From assembly GCA_024349245.1 (NCBI GenBank), contig JALDNG010000492.1, forward strand, positions 142,501-206,500: a stretch of DNA of 64,000 bases. Reading direction: 5' to 3'. A model generated the notes under the pieces. It searched no databases. It worked only from the letters and a program-made list of their open reading frames with translations, and was not told where the DNA came from. Positions 32,944 through 44,355 of this stretch are shown one piece after another. This DNA is from Neodontobutis hainanensis (lineage: Eukaryota > Chordata > Actinopteri > Gobiiformes > Odontobutidae). Position numbers and translations under genes: made by a program. Numbering within the stretch: the stretch's first letter is position 1; each line of letters begins with the position of its first letter.

Positions 32944-33736
32944 ATGCAAGCAGCCGACTGAATTTATTGATCCTTCTGTCAATGTTTGGGAGTGGTCCAC
33001 TGATAAAGGATTGCACTTCCAGATTTTCAAGTTTATTTAAAAGCCTGGAGAAATCCTTTTTTAAAACCTCTGATTCTCCCTTCCTGGTGTCAACTGCACC
33101 CACGTGCACTATCAGCTGTCTAATGCCTGTGTGTTTGGACAGGACTTGGGGGAGGAGTGCTGTTATATCAGTGACCATAGCACTTGGATAGCTGCATGTA
33201 ACAAAACAACTATAGTTTAAGTCTCGGATAGCACCGTCTCCCAGCAACAGGATATCTCTGTCCTTCACTTTTGGCATAGATTCTCTGTCTCTGTTAGCCT
33301 GGTGCTTTTCCACAGATTCATGTCTCCCGTTTTCCATAGACAAAGTTTTATTTCCTCCATGTTTTACAGTTAAAGAAGAGTTTTCTGGTTCATTCATCAG
33401 TGATTCAAATCTGTTTTTAGCTGATGATGCTACATGTGCTCTTGTGAGGCCAGCATTCTTTTTTCTGATCCAGTGCTGCTTTGGCTGGGCACCAAGTTTA
33501 TGCCAGGTGCCATCATTTTGTTTCAATCCCTTTGCTTTGCTCAGCTTTGGGAATGACACTGTATCTTCCAAGTTTAAATTCACAGTCTTACCACATTGTG
33601 TGATCGGGATTGTATCCTGAAGTCCTCTTTCAGATTCCAAAGCAAAAATCTTTGTTTGTAGCACACTGATTTCTTGTTGGTATTTCCAACAATTTTGGCA
33701 GAAAGAGTTTGCAGTAGTTGTTTTTATCCCAGACAT
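32944..33736 (-). pseudogene. L2 copy 1 ORF1, N-terminal and esterase-like part
   Basis: It starts at MSGIKTTTANSFCQNCWKYQ, with two Cys (CxxC-like) and a short coiled coil (ISVLQTKIFALESE). Then comes a linker and an SGNH-esterase-like domain: DRDILLLGDGAIRDL, LIVHVGAVDTRKG and FISGPLPNIDRRINKF. ORF1 esterases occur in several CR1/L2 elements. The position of the catalytic Ser (GDS) is Gly here, so hydrolysis is doubtful. The frame stops at the TA where the transposon entered and continues at 25754. Confidence 0.85.
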
Positions 33737-33943
33737 GTTGAAAAATAGATACTAAGACTCCAGTCGCTCAACAGGTCCAACGTGTTGTTTAAAAAGTAAA
33801 AATAAGTAAGAACATAAAAACATAAAAATCCAGTTAAAAGAAAGTAAAAGCAATGTCCTAAATGTGGAGATAACTAAAGAGAAAAGTAAAGCTGGCAGGA
33901 GCAAGCAGAGGTGCGACTGCACTCTTCAGAAGCAGGAAGGAGT

Positions 33944-34960
33944 AATTCTTTAAAACATGTTATAGTCAGGATGTTCAATGAAACTGTGAGTGCAGAGGAC
34001 ATTTGTTTGTGGCTGGGCAGACATTGCACGGTTAAAGGTCAGGCTATCAAGGTCAGAGATGTGGATGGCATTTGGAATGGCAGCTGGAGGGTCCCCATCC
34101 AGCAATGGCAGGACCCCCAGGGCTACCAAGGCCTGAAACACCTGCCTTCCATGATAGTTCTGGGAGAAAACCGTGGCTACATTCACTACCAAGGACAACC
34201 CAAACTCTGCCGCAAGTGTGGTGAGCATGGGCACTTGGTGGAGGCTTGCACCAAAGTGGTCTGTGGTAAGTGTAGAGAAATTGGACATGTCTATGAAAAC
34301 TGTACCAATGGCAGAAAGTGCAACCTCTGTGGAGATTCAAACCATCTCTACAGAGACTGCCCAAAATCTTTTGCCAACAAGTTGAAGGCCGGAAAACAAA
34401 AGGAAAATGGACAAAATGGCGCACATTTTGAATTGGGACAAGAGCTATTTGAAGAGGTGGGTCCACAAATTTCAAATCTCCCTCCAAAAGCTGTGATTGG
34501 GGGAGAAGTGAATGAGGCTGGGCAGGGGGAGGGGCCTGTGGAGGCCCCTCCTCTGGGTGTACAGAGGAGAGGGGCAGGGGCCTACAGAGCCTCCTCCTCT
34601 GAGCACCCAGAAGAGGAGGAGCTAATGGTGGCAGAGCATGAAACAAGTTCAGAAGACAGCACTGAAGCCCTCCTCAACACTGCCCAGTACCCCAAGAGGC
34701 CTTTATCTGAATCGTCCTCTGAGAGTGCATCACTCTCAGAGAAGAGGGGAAGAGTTGAGACTCTCTCAGACAGCACCTCTGTGGAGGAGTCCAGAGTCTT
34801 CCTCCGGTTCACCCAATGAGGTCTCGTTTTTGTCAATAGCTCTACAATCAACCCCACGGCCGAGGCCCATCCCTAAAGGAAGGAGGGGAAATGTGGCTAA
34901 ACCCCCTTCCCTCTCCTCAACAAGAGAGAAGGCTGAGCCTCATTTACACAGTACATGACA
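33944..34960 (+). pseudogene. Keno copy 2 ORF1, C-terminal part with zinc knuckles
   Basis: It resumes at NSLKHVIVRMFNETVSAEDI and is open to 34819. The three CCHC knuckles (34207-34365) are intact, followed by the acidic Ser/Glu-rich tail (EEEELMVAEH, SESSSESASLSEKRGR). One frame slip near 34800 (ttcctccgg for ttcccctccgg) removes the last 40 or so residues seen in copy 3. It is separated from its N-terminus by the L2 element. Confidence 0.88.
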
Positions 34961-35027
34961 ATGGCCCCTTTTATTTGTGTTTTAAGTTTGTTTTAGATTT
35001 TTTTTCAACCTATTTTAGCCTTATGAC

Positions 35028-38000
35028 ATGTCATACTTGTTCTTAACCATACTCATGACGCTCACTATCTCTACCATCAATGTGAGAAGTGTGAAGTCGC
35101 GAGTTAGAGCTCAAAGTATTTTATCCTGTCTTAAAACGTTTAAATCAGATGTGTTTTTATTACAAGAATGTGCAATACCGTTTTTAAATCACTACAGGGA
35201 ATGGGAGGAAATGTGGCCGCATACATCCATCTGGAGTGGCTCAAATGAAAACAAAAATGATGGAGTGGCCATTTTAATTAAAAATCCTCTCGTGTGAAGG
35301 GCAGCACTGTGGTGAGAGACGGACGGGCACTTTTAGCACATCTGACTTTTATGGGACAGGATTTTAAACTCTTAAATATTTATGGTTTTAACGACAAAAA
35401 CAACAGGTATGACCTTTTAGAAGATTTGCAGTCCCACATGCTAGGCAGAACACCTTTTATCTTAGCAGGTGATTTTAACTGTATTTTAACCAGGAGGGAC
35501 AGGAAAAGGGCAGAGGATTTTAAAATTGACAAAACATCGGTTTTACTGCAGGGGATGTATAGGGATTTTAAATTGGAGGACTGTTTTAAAACCATGCATC
35601 CCAGAGAGGAGGGCTTCACCTAATTCAGTGGTGACGGCACCAGAGCCTCTCGCATTGATTATGTTTTTACCAGGGACTGCCCACCCACCGATGCTAGATT
35701 GACCCCTGTCTTCTTCTCTGATCACCTGATGCTATCCTGCACTCTCTCACTCTCCCCCGGTGTGACTTCAGGAAGTGGTCTGTGGAAACTTAACTGCTCC
35801 CTGTTACAAGACATGGACTTAGTCCGTCAGTACAGGGAGCAGTACCAAGAGTGGCAGACCCTTCAGGACCTGCATGAAACACGAGCACATTGGTGGGAAA
35901 TGGTAAAAAATAGGACTAAAACCTTTTTTAGACAAGCAGGGAAAAGAAAAAAGGAGAAAGAAAATAGATGCATGATGGGACTGCAAAAACGCCTCCAACG
36001 GTATTTTAACTTAAAACAAAATGGACTTGATTTTAACGAAGAAATACAACAAGTAAAAAAAGAAATGTCGGTCTTAGCAGAAATTAAAAGCAAAGGATTT
36101 ATTTTAAGAAGTAAAGAAAAAGAAATAGAGGAAGGTGAAAAGTGTACAAGGTACTTTTTTAAGAAAATTTTAACAAAAAGTAAAACGTTCTTAAAAGTAA
36201 AGAAAGAAGATGGTAAAATGGCTGAAACAACAGAGGAAATAAAAGAAATTGTTGAAACTTTTTACCAAAAATTGTACAAAAAAAAGAGATTCACAGAGAC
36301 ACCTTACAGGAATTTTTAAAATCCATTGAAAGAAAAATAACAGACAGTGTGCTTTTAACCCAAAGTTTTACCCTTTTAGAGTGAAAGTGAATGTTTAAAA
36401 AGTTTTAAAAAAGGAAAATCCCCGGGAGCAGATGGCCTCCCAGTGGAGTTTTACTTAACCTTTTGGGACATTTTAGCACCGGACTTTTTGACTGTTTTAA
36501 TGGACTTTGAACGACTAGGCCGACTACCAGACAGTTTTAGATCAGGGATAGTGACTCTCCTCCCAAAAGACAAAGACAAGACAGACTTGACTAACTGGAG
36601 ACCCATAACCCTTTTAAATCTGGACTGTAAACTTTTTAGTAAGATTTTAGCCTCACGTTTGTCCTTGGTTTTAAAGAAATTGATTCACCCGGATCAAGCC
36701 TGTGCCATACCAGGGAGGAAGATCACCGACAGCCTCGTACTGATCCGAGACACCATCTGTTATGCGAGAGACAGAAATATTCGGCTAGTAGTCCTTAACT
36801 TAGATTTTGAGAAAGCCTTTGATCGGGTCTCGCACCAGTACCTCTTTGAGGTACTGCAAAAAGTGGGTCTTCCCGATAGGTTTATAACGTGGGTGGGACT
36901 GCTGTACCGGGGCATCACCAGCAAATTTGTGGTTAACGGGCATCTGACAAAAGCAGTGCAAATCAACTGCGGTGTCCGTCAGGGTTGTCCGCTATCTGCC
37001 CTCCTGTATGTACTCTGTATTGAACCACTGGCACAGACCTTGAGAAGGGACCAACGAATCAGGGGTGGGCATTCCGGTGGGGCGGGCTCACCTCAAAATG
37101 CATTTTATACATGGACGACGTAAATGTTTTATGCACCGATCTTTTATCCGTGAACAGGACACTGGACTTGACAGACTGGTTTGGACGAGCCTCTGGGTCC
37201 AAACTAAATCGAAAAAGACCCAAGCCCAATATTACGGACCCTGGACCCCGACGAGACTGCAGGACTATCCTCACTGCTACCCAAGGACAAAAGATACTGG
37301 GGATTAAATTTGACCGGGAAGGGGAGGGAGTTCAAACTGGCCCGACGTGATAGGGAAAGTAAGGCAAAGACTGGGGCTATGGACTCTTAGAGGACTGACC
37401 ATGGAAGGGAAGGTTTTAATCATCAAGGCAGTGATTTTACCATTGTTTTTACTCATCAGCTCTGTTTTTATTCCCCCTAGGAGAGTGATTTTAACTCTGG
37501 AGAGAGCCATATTTTACTTCCTGTGGGGCTCCAAGTGGGAACGGCTGAGGAGGGAAACAATGAAAAGAACAAAAGAGAACGGAGGAAAAGGAGTGCCCGA
37601 CCTATATCTATTTCTTGGGGCCAAATTTTCAGCATTGCACATGGCACTTTGTAGGACCCATCCGAAACCCAAAGACGTCGGCAATGGCCAAGTTCTGGAT
37701 GGGTTCCTATCTACGAAAGAGAAAACTCTTACCCATCGATCTTAAAGTTCCAGTGTCTTTTAACCTGCCTGAGATTTATGCTTTTATTCCCACCTTTTAA
37801 AGCATTTTAACTTAGAGCAGGAGGAGTGGCAGACTTTAACTAATCATCGACTTTTAATCTCTGTTGTGCAGGAGCGGGAACCGTGAGTCCAGTGCGCGGA
37901 CTCGCATTCGGCGAGCCCTCCATAGTTTGGCGCAACGTCAACCATCCTGCTCTCCCAAACAGACTCCGGGACCTGTCCTGGATGGTGGCTCATGAGATTC

Positions 38001-38390
38001 TCCCAGTCAGGTCCGTCATGCACTCCCGGGCATGTCAAAGAGCGCCACTTGCCCCGACCGGGTTGTGGCGCGCCTGAGTCGGTGAGGCATCTGCTCTGGG
38101 AGTGCAGTGCTGCTGTAGACCAGTGGGCGACAGCCGGCTCCTTGCAATTCCCGTACCTGCCAGCAGGGGAGGCCCTCACAGCCCAGCTGGTGCTGTATGG
38201 GGTGAGCCAAGGTCCGAGCATGACAAAGAAGGACTTTGCAAAAATGTGGCTCACCCTCGCCATCAAAGACGCCATATGGACCTCCAGAAACCTGCTGGTA
38301 GGAAAGCACATGCAGATCCCCCCCGTGGCTGTGATCCGGAAGGCAGCAGCTACGGTCCGAGAGACTGTAGCTGCAGGCGGCGGGCCCTAG
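35028..38390 (+). pseudogene. Keno copy 2 ORF2, endonuclease-reverse transcriptase
   Basis: Domain order is as in copy 1. The endonuclease (35028-35690) has a 4-base loss near 35294 and a Trp codon turned into a stop near 35622. The reverse transcriptase is readable from 36443 to about 37080 (NWRPITLLNLD, LNLDFEKAFDRVSHQYLF, GVRQGCPLSALLY), and a slip before YMDDVNVL follows. The C-terminal knuckle region is open at 37992-38390 and ends at a tag. In copy 2 the stretch around the palm motif is better preserved than in copy 1. Breaks differ between the copies, so they decayed independently. Confidence 0.88.
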
Positions 38391-38837
38391 GACACAGTCA
38401 CAAAGAAGAATCGCCTCTGTGCCCATTCGGATGAAGGTGACCGAAGCTACACAACAAAAGGTCAAAGCAGCAACGGCCTGGCTCTCCGGGAGAGGCAGGT
38501 GGGAAGGAGCAGCAGGGTGGGAATCTCCTCTGAGCATGACAGGTTCCCGAGAGATCAAATGTTTGGGAGAGTGGGATGGTTTGTCCATGGAAAGGACTCA
38601 CCCCGCTCCTGCACAAAATGGACTTTTAACAACTGCATTCCCTTTTTAAAAAAAAAACATTTTTATTGACACACTGTATTTATCTGACATTGTTTTACAT
38701 GACACACATTTTAATTGTGATATTTTTACTAACTATATATTTTTTAATACTAAATCTTAAAATGTGTTTATAAATTAATGTAAAACGTGGTGGATAATCT
38801 GATTTTGTATCAATAAACTTCTTTCGAAAGAAAAAAA

Positions 38838-38989
38838 ATCTGTTCTTATCAGTTTAATATCTGATACGTCTCCTACCCGGGGACCATATATTAAATGGAT
38901 TTTTGTAACAGGGAGATGGAATCAGGGGCTTGCTCCGTCCTCTCCACGCATCGACCTGGTATTGCAGTATCTCCAGGAACGGTGCACCC
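38838..38989 (+). pseudogene. U2: U2 snRNA 3' segment, unit A
   Basis: atctgttcttatcag to cggtgcaccc, directly after the A run of Keno 2. The Sm-type site and 3' stem-loops are conserved. Confidence 0.93.
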
Positions 38990-39895
38990 TCCTAACTGTA
39001 AACAATAACAATATCGGACTACTGCTCCTACCGCAAAAGGCAATGCTAAAATCAAGCCCAGTTTGCTAGCGGACCAGGGCTCAACTTCCAGTTAGCTTGA
39101 GCCTAAATGGGGTGGATTCGGCTTCCAGTTTGCTCTAGCCCCCCAGAGCAGGGCTCAGCTTCCAGGCTGCTCTAGCTTAGCGGAGCTGAGCTTTATTCGT
39201 CTTCCAGAGTGGCTGATCTGAGCAAGACTGTAAGCGGGTTTTTGTGTCGAACACCAGTCTTTTGCAGGAATTGTCTACTCCATCTCAAATGGGGTATTTA
39301 CAGTCAGTAGCTCCAGTTTACTACAACAGTTTAGAACAGTGAGGAAAGTCGGTGTTCTCTGCGCTCAGGAGACCACGTGGTAAGGTAGCAAGGCTAGAAT
39401 AAGTGGAGCAGGGTTTAAGCTGTTCTATCATGGTGTGGACAGGAAGAGAATTTGAGTAGGCGTGAACGCTGAAGGGGGAGTTTGTGAAGAATGTCCTGGA
39501 GGTAAAGAGAATGTCAGATTGATGAGTCTGAAGCTGGAAAAGGTGTGATGTTGAATGTTGTTAGTGCTTAAGCTTCACAAGTAGGTTGTGGACAAGAGGG
39601 GAAAGACAGAGTTGTGGATACTACAGAGGTATTAGGTTGATGAGCCATACAATGAAGATGTGGCAAAGAGTAGTGGAAGCTAGGCTAAGGGGAGAAGTGA
39701 GCATCTGTGAGCAGCAGTACGGTTTCATGCCAAGAAAGCACTACAGATGCAATATTTGCTTTGAGCTATGACGGGGTGCCAAGAGAGAGGCTGTGGTATT
39801 GTTTGAGGAGGTCTGGAGCGGCAGAGAAGTATGTTAGAGTGGTGCCGGATAAGTATGATAGCAGTAGGATTGTTTTACTTAGAACACATTAAGTA
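38990..39895. repeat. U2-U5 spacer with RTE scrap, unit B
   Basis: Same composition as in unit A. The RTE endonuclease piece starts about 39445 and the reverse transcriptase piece about 39586-39893. Confidence 0.75.
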
Positions 39896-40012
39896 GGCTC
39901 CACAGTTAAGCAGAGCATCAAAAAAATTGTGAAAATCTCTTGCTGTCCCTCTCCACGGAAATCTTTAGTAAAAGGCAAAAGATTTATACGGTCTGAAGAG
40001 AAACAAGAGCGA
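39896..40012 (-). ncRNA. U5: U5 snRNA, unit B
   Basis: U5 on the - strand with Sm site aatttttttg and a 3' stem (gctct..ggagc). Loop 1 reads tgccttttact; the first base differs from cgccttttact in units C-E, so this copy is slightly damaged. Confidence 0.9.
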
Positions 40013-40369
40013 AGGGCTGAGAAGCCAGAGTGCCCAAGCACCAGTAGCCCCACGCAGTCCTGTCACGGGGTCAAGTGGAAAACTCTAATTTGCATGATAC
40101 ACTTGAAGCCAGTTCTCATTAAGCAATTTGCAGATTGTTTTCCAAAATGTGGTCTGGGACACACAGTGGGATTTGGACAAAATATGCATGTTTCTCTTTG
40201 TCACTTTAGTGTCCAAAGGACCAAACAGATTAATTGTCAAAATGTAGGGCCATGAGATTCCCATGACAGTTTCGCTGGTCTATGAGGACAGATTTATTTA
40301 GAACAAATGACCACGCAATTGGTATAGCTTTAAAAGATCAAAGATCATTTACATTCAACAAACTAATAA
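40013..40369. promoter_or_regulatory. U5 upstream and U4 downstream spacer, unit B
   Basis: The octamer-type atttgcat is at 40088-40095, and the remainder is as in other units. Confidence 0.6.
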
Positions 40370-40511
40370 GCCTCCAACAGAGACTATCAAAAATTGCCAT
40401 AGTGGACTGTATTTCAAGTCATCCAGGCGGGTATTGGGTAAAGTTTTCAACTAGCAATAATCGCGCCTCGGATAATCCTCATGGGCTACAATACTGCCAC
40501 TGCGCAAACCT
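40370..40511 (-). ncRNA. U4: U4 snRNA, unit B
   Basis: U4 on the - strand, with a 5' end reading aggtttgcgcagtgg, a complete kink-turn region (gattatccgaggcgcg), aaaactttacccaatac and gcaatttttgatagt. One c is missing in the accccg run compared with units C and D. Confidence 0.92.
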
Positions 40512-41162
40512 GCCTGACATAATTTGTGAAAACGGGTGGCCTGGAGTTTGTCCATTACTGCATCAGGGTAGTTGCAGTAGAGGGTGGAGCCAGACTGTAA
40601 ACAGGTCTTTGTATTGAACACCAGTCTTTTTTTAGAAATTGTTTACTCCATTTTTAATCACGTATTTGCTGTTAGTAACCCCAGTTTACTACAACAGTTT
40701 AGAACAGTGATGAAAGTCGACATTCTGCTTGAACAGGCGACCAGGTGGTAAGCTAGCAAGGCTAGAAGCAGTGGAGCGGGTTTAAACTGTTCATCACACA
40801 TCATGGTTCGGCAGTGAGAGCAGTGTGCAGGTGGAGGAAAGTCTAAAAGGAGGACAGAAGAGGAATAAAAGTTAGTTGCACCAAGACAAAATACGTGTGT
40901 CTGTGTGTGTGTGTGTTTGAGAGAGTGAGAGTGTCTGAGAGAGTGAGAGAGTGAGAGAGAGAGAGTGAGAGAGAGAGATCCAGGTGAAACAGTAAGGTTA
41001 CAGGGTCCAGGCTGCTCTAGCTTAGTGGAGTTGAGCTGTATTCGGCTTACATTTTGCCTGATCTGAGCGGGGCTCAGCCCCCGCCCAAAGATCACCCCAT
41101 CGGAGCCCGTGGCCTTACTCGGCATGCGAGAAAACCTCTGTTTCCTCTTAGATTAGCAACTC
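40512..41162. promoter_or_regulatory. U4-U1 divergent spacer, unit B
   Basis: The microsatellite lies at about 40897-40978, with an interrupted GT run (gtgtgtctgtgtgtg) unlike the other units. Confidence 0.65.
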
Positions 41163-41327
41163 ATACTTACCTGGCAGGGGCGATACCATGATCATGAAGG
41201 TGGTTCACCCATGGCGAGGCTTGTCCATTGCACTTCAGGACGGGCTGACCCGTGCGAATTCCCCAAATGTGGGAATCTCGACTGCATAATTTATGGTAGT
41301 GGGGGACTGCGTTCGCGCTCTCCCCTG
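41163..41327 (+). ncRNA. U1: U1 snRNA, unit B
   Basis: A full 165 nt: atacttacctggcagggg, loop with accatgatcatgaaggtgg, Sm-type aatttatgg, and a final stem-loop gggggactgcgttcgcgctctcccctg. It looks intact. The following spacer has lost about 22 bp (gaagatttacactgc region). Confidence 0.96.
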
Positions 41328-41513
41328 ATCAATTGTGTAAAGCAATGTTTGAGATTAAATGATAGCCTAGCAGCGCAGAGAACCTGTCACACAGCTTGGC
41401 ATTAGTTGCAGACTGCAGCCCCAGTTGTCCGAAATACCTCGTCAAGGTCGTCTGAACCGCTCATGTGGGTCACAGCAGAGGGAACCACACTGGCTCTTAT
41501 AGGTTTTCTCGAG

Positions 41514-41555
41514 CATCGCTTCTCGGCCTTTTGGCTAAGATCAAGTGTAGTTTCT
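41514..41555 (+). pseudogene. U2: U2 snRNA 5' segment, unit B, split by Keno
   Basis: The first 42 nt of U2, cut after the same base as the other two split genes. The branch-site pairing region reads gtagttt instead of gtagtat, one mutation. Confidence 0.95.
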
Positions 41556-41835
41556 ATAACTTAATCTTACTGGCGGCAGAGACTGCGATCACCTCCTTTT
41601 TCAGTAAGGTAGTTGCCAGGTGTGGCTTCAACCTTTAAATTGACAGTGGGAGGACATTGTATCGTATTGTTTTGTTATTGTATTTGTTGTTTTTTTCTTT
41701 TTCAGCACCTCGGTGACCCTTAGCACCATTTGCACTTTACTGCACTGCAGCACTTTTGGGTAAGTAGTCTTTTATTGTGTCTTTTAGCTATTTATTGTCA
41801 ATTTTAGTTGTTTTTAAGCTGTTGGTGTCTCCAAA

Positions 41836-43130
41836 ATGTCGGCAGGGTATGCCGGCAGGAGGAGGCACCACAGCGCACGTTTACTTTTCAAGTTCTGAAT
41901 GGGCAACCCATGGAAATTTCTCGCTTAGACTTTTCCAAAAGCTTATTCAAAACCCTTAAATTCAGCCCGATGAGATAAATTGTATACTTACACTGCCTTT
42001 TAGCAAAGGCTTTGATGTAAGCTTCCGGTCGGCCATTTTGTTAAAAGAATTTTGGAATCGCTATGAAAATGAAAAAGCCCAGTTTTCAGCATTCACTCTT
42101 GAGAGCTTGACTGACAATTCTTTAAAACATGTTATAGTCAGGATGTTCAATGAAACTGTGAGTGCAGAGGACATTTGTTTGTGGCTGGGCAGACATTGCA
42201 CGATTAAAGGTCAGGCTACCAAGGTCAGAGATGTGGATGGCATTTGGAATGGCAGCTGGAGGGTCCCCATCCAGCAATGGCAGGACCCCCAGGGCTACCA
42301 AGGCCTGAAACACCTGCCTTCAATGATAGTTCTGGGAGAAAATCGTGGCTACATTCACTACCAAGGACAACCTAAACTCTGCCGCAAGTGTGGTGAGCAT
42401 GGGCACTTGGTGGAGGCTTGCACCAAAGTGGTCTGTGGTAAGTGTAGAGAAATTGGACATGTATATGAAAACTGTACCAATGGCAGAAAGTGTAACCTCT
42501 GTGGTGACTCCAACCATCTCTACAGAGACTGCCCAAAATCTTTTGCCAACAAGTTGAAGGCCGGAAAACCAAAAGAAAACGGAGAAAATGGAGCACATTT
42601 TGAATTGGGAAAAGAGCTATTTGAAGAGGCGGGTCCACAAATTTCAAATCTCCCGCCAAAAGCTGTGATTGGGGGAGAAGGAAATGAGGCTGGGCAGGGG
42701 GAGGGGCCTGTGGAGGTCCCTCCCTCTGGGTGTACAGAGGGAGAGGGGCAGGGGCCTACAGAGCCTCCTCCCTTTGAGCACCCAGAAGAGGAGGAGCTAA
42801 TGGTGGCAGAGCCGAAACAAGTTCAGAAGACAGCACTGAAGCCCTCCTCAACACTGCCCAGTACCCCAAGAGGCCTTTATCTGAATCATCCTCTGAGAGT
42901 GCATCACTCTCAGAGAAGAGGGGAAGAGTTGAGACTCTCTCAGACAGCACCTCTGTGGAGGAGTCCAGAGTCTTCCCCTCCGGTTCACCCAATGAGGTCT
43001 CCTTCTTGTCAATAGCCGTACAATCAACCCCACGGCCGAGGCCCATCCCGAGAGGAAGGCGGGGAAATGTGGCTAAACCCCCTTCTCTCTCCTCGACAAG
43101 AGAGAAGGCTGAGCCCCATTTACACAGTAC
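41836..43130 (+). pseudogene. Keno copy 3 ORF1
   Basis: ATG 41836 begins MSAGYAGRRRHH. Frame slips at about 41880-41970 spoil the N-terminus, and the frame is open again from 42038 to 43015. The three CCHC knuckles (about 42379-42540) are intact. A missing base pair near 42812 (gagccgaaac against gagcatgaaac) shifts the tail. In the original frame the tail continues to RGRRGNVAKPP and a stop near 43130, the fullest C-terminus of the three copies. Confidence 0.88.
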
Positions 43131-43167
43131 ATGAAAATGTCCCCTTTTATTTGTGTTTCAAGTTTGT

Positions 43168-43913
43168 TACAGGACCCAGCCGGAAACCAAAAGACGTCGG
43201 CAATGCTCAAGTTCTGCTTGGGTTTCTAACTACAAAAAAATTTCTTACTCATTGATCCTAATGTTCCAGTGTCTTTTAAACTGCCTGAGCTTGATACTTT
43301 TATACCCACCTTTTTAAAGCTATTTAATCTAGAGCATGAGGAGTTGCAGATTTTAACTAACCATCGTCTTTTAAACTCTGTTGTGCAGGAGCGGAAACCG
43401 GTGAGTCCAGTGCGCGGGCTCGCATTCGGTGAGCCCTTTATAGTTTGGCGAAACGTCAACCATCCAGCTCTCTCAAACAGACTCCGGGACCTGTCCTGGA
43501 TGGTGGCTCATGAGATTCTCCCAGTCAGGTCCGTCATGCACTCCCGGGGCATGTCCAAGAATGCCACATGCCCCCGGCCGGGTTGTGGCGCGCCCGAGTC
43601 GGTGAGGCATCTGCTCTGGGAGTGCAGCGCTGCCGTAGACCAGTGGGCGACAGCCGGCTCCTTGCATTTCCCGTACCTGCCAGCAGGGGAGGTCCTCACA
43701 GCCAGGCTGGTGCTGTGTGGGGTGAGCCAAGGTCCGAGCATAACAAAGAAGGACTTTGCAAAAATGTGGCTCACCCTCGCCTCCATCAAAGACGCCATAT
43801 GGACCTCCAGAAACCTGCTGGTAGGAAAGCACATGCAGATCCCCCCCGTGGCTGTGATCCGGAAGGCAGCAGCTACGGTCCGAGAGACTGTAGCTGCAGG
43901 CGGCGGGCCCTAG
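43168..43913 (+). pseudogene. Keno copy 3 ORF2 remnant, C-terminal knuckle domain
   Basis: From 43269 a continuous frame of 214 codons encodes the C-terminal part of ORF2, including RLRDLSWMVAHEILPVRSV and the Cys-x4-Cys-x7-His-x4-Cys knuckle (CPRPGCGAPES...). It ends at VAAGGGP, then tag. This is the best preserved version of this domain in the window. It lacks the polymerase, and a start codon at 43269 is fortuitous. Confidence 0.85.
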
Positions 43914-44355
43914 GACACAGTCACAAAGAAGAATCGCCTCTGTGCCCATTCGGATGAAGGTGACCGAAGCTACACAACAAAAGGTCAAAGCAGCAACGGC
44001 CTGGCTCTCCGGGAGAGGCAGGTGGGAAGGAGCAGCAGGGTGAGAATCTCCTCTGAGCATGACAGGTTCCCGAGAGATCAAATGTTTGGGAGAGTTGGAT
44101 GGTTTTTTCCGTGGTAAGGACTTACCCCGCTCCTGCACAAAATGGACTTTTAACAGCTGCAATCCTTTTTTTAAAAATATTTTTTTAACAAAACTGTTTT
44201 TTATCTGACATTGTATTACATAAAACATGTTTTAATTGTGATATTTTACTGATTACCTTTTTACAAGTACACCTTAAAATATGTTTATGAATTAATGTAA
44301 AACGTGTTGGATAATCTGTTTTTGTATCAATAAAAATTTTTTTCGAAAGAAAAAA

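Larger units (their letters stand above)
21982..33943 (-). mobile_element. L2-clade non-LTR retrotransposon, copy 1
   Basis: Read on the - strand the element has a 5' leader (33943-33737), ORF1 with an esterase-like domain, ORF2 with endonuclease and reverse transcriptase, and a 3' tail ending in repeats of ttgcc at 21982 instead of poly(A), as is usual for CR1/L2 elements. The tail (attttatttatatagcac on + strand) is one commonly met in fish genomes. Target duplication is aatt (21978-21981, 33944-33947). Without the nested transposon it measures about 4.8 kb. Its reverse transcriptase frame is long and nearly intact. Confidence 0.9.
21404..38837 (+). mobile_element. Keno copy 2, interrupted by nested elements
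   Basis: Keno text runs 21404-21981 and 33944-38837. An L2 element fills the gap and duplicated aatt on both sides. Without the insertion Keno 2 would be about 5.47 kb, as copy 1. The insertion splits ORF1 upstream of the zinc knuckles. The 3' end is a short A run directly followed by U2 text (atctgttc). Base changes relative to copy 1 are few, so both copies are of similar age. Confidence 0.9.
41556..44355 (+). mobile_element. Keno copy 3, internally deleted (2.8 kb)
   Basis: It has the same 5' start and 3' end as the other copies but only 2800 bp. Around 43167 the text passes from the ORF1-ORF2 junction (tttcaagtttgttac) straight to late ORF2 (aggacccagccggaaacc), so the endonuclease and reverse transcriptase are gone. 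It differs from copies 1 and 2 at more sites than they differ from each other (for example nearby synonymous changes in ORF1), suggesting an older or separate lineage. Confidence 0.9.

Noticed and set aside
39586..39892. RTE reverse transcriptase as a working gene in each unit
   Set aside because: Frame stops, internal deletion and absence of the catalytic box; the same defects in all units.
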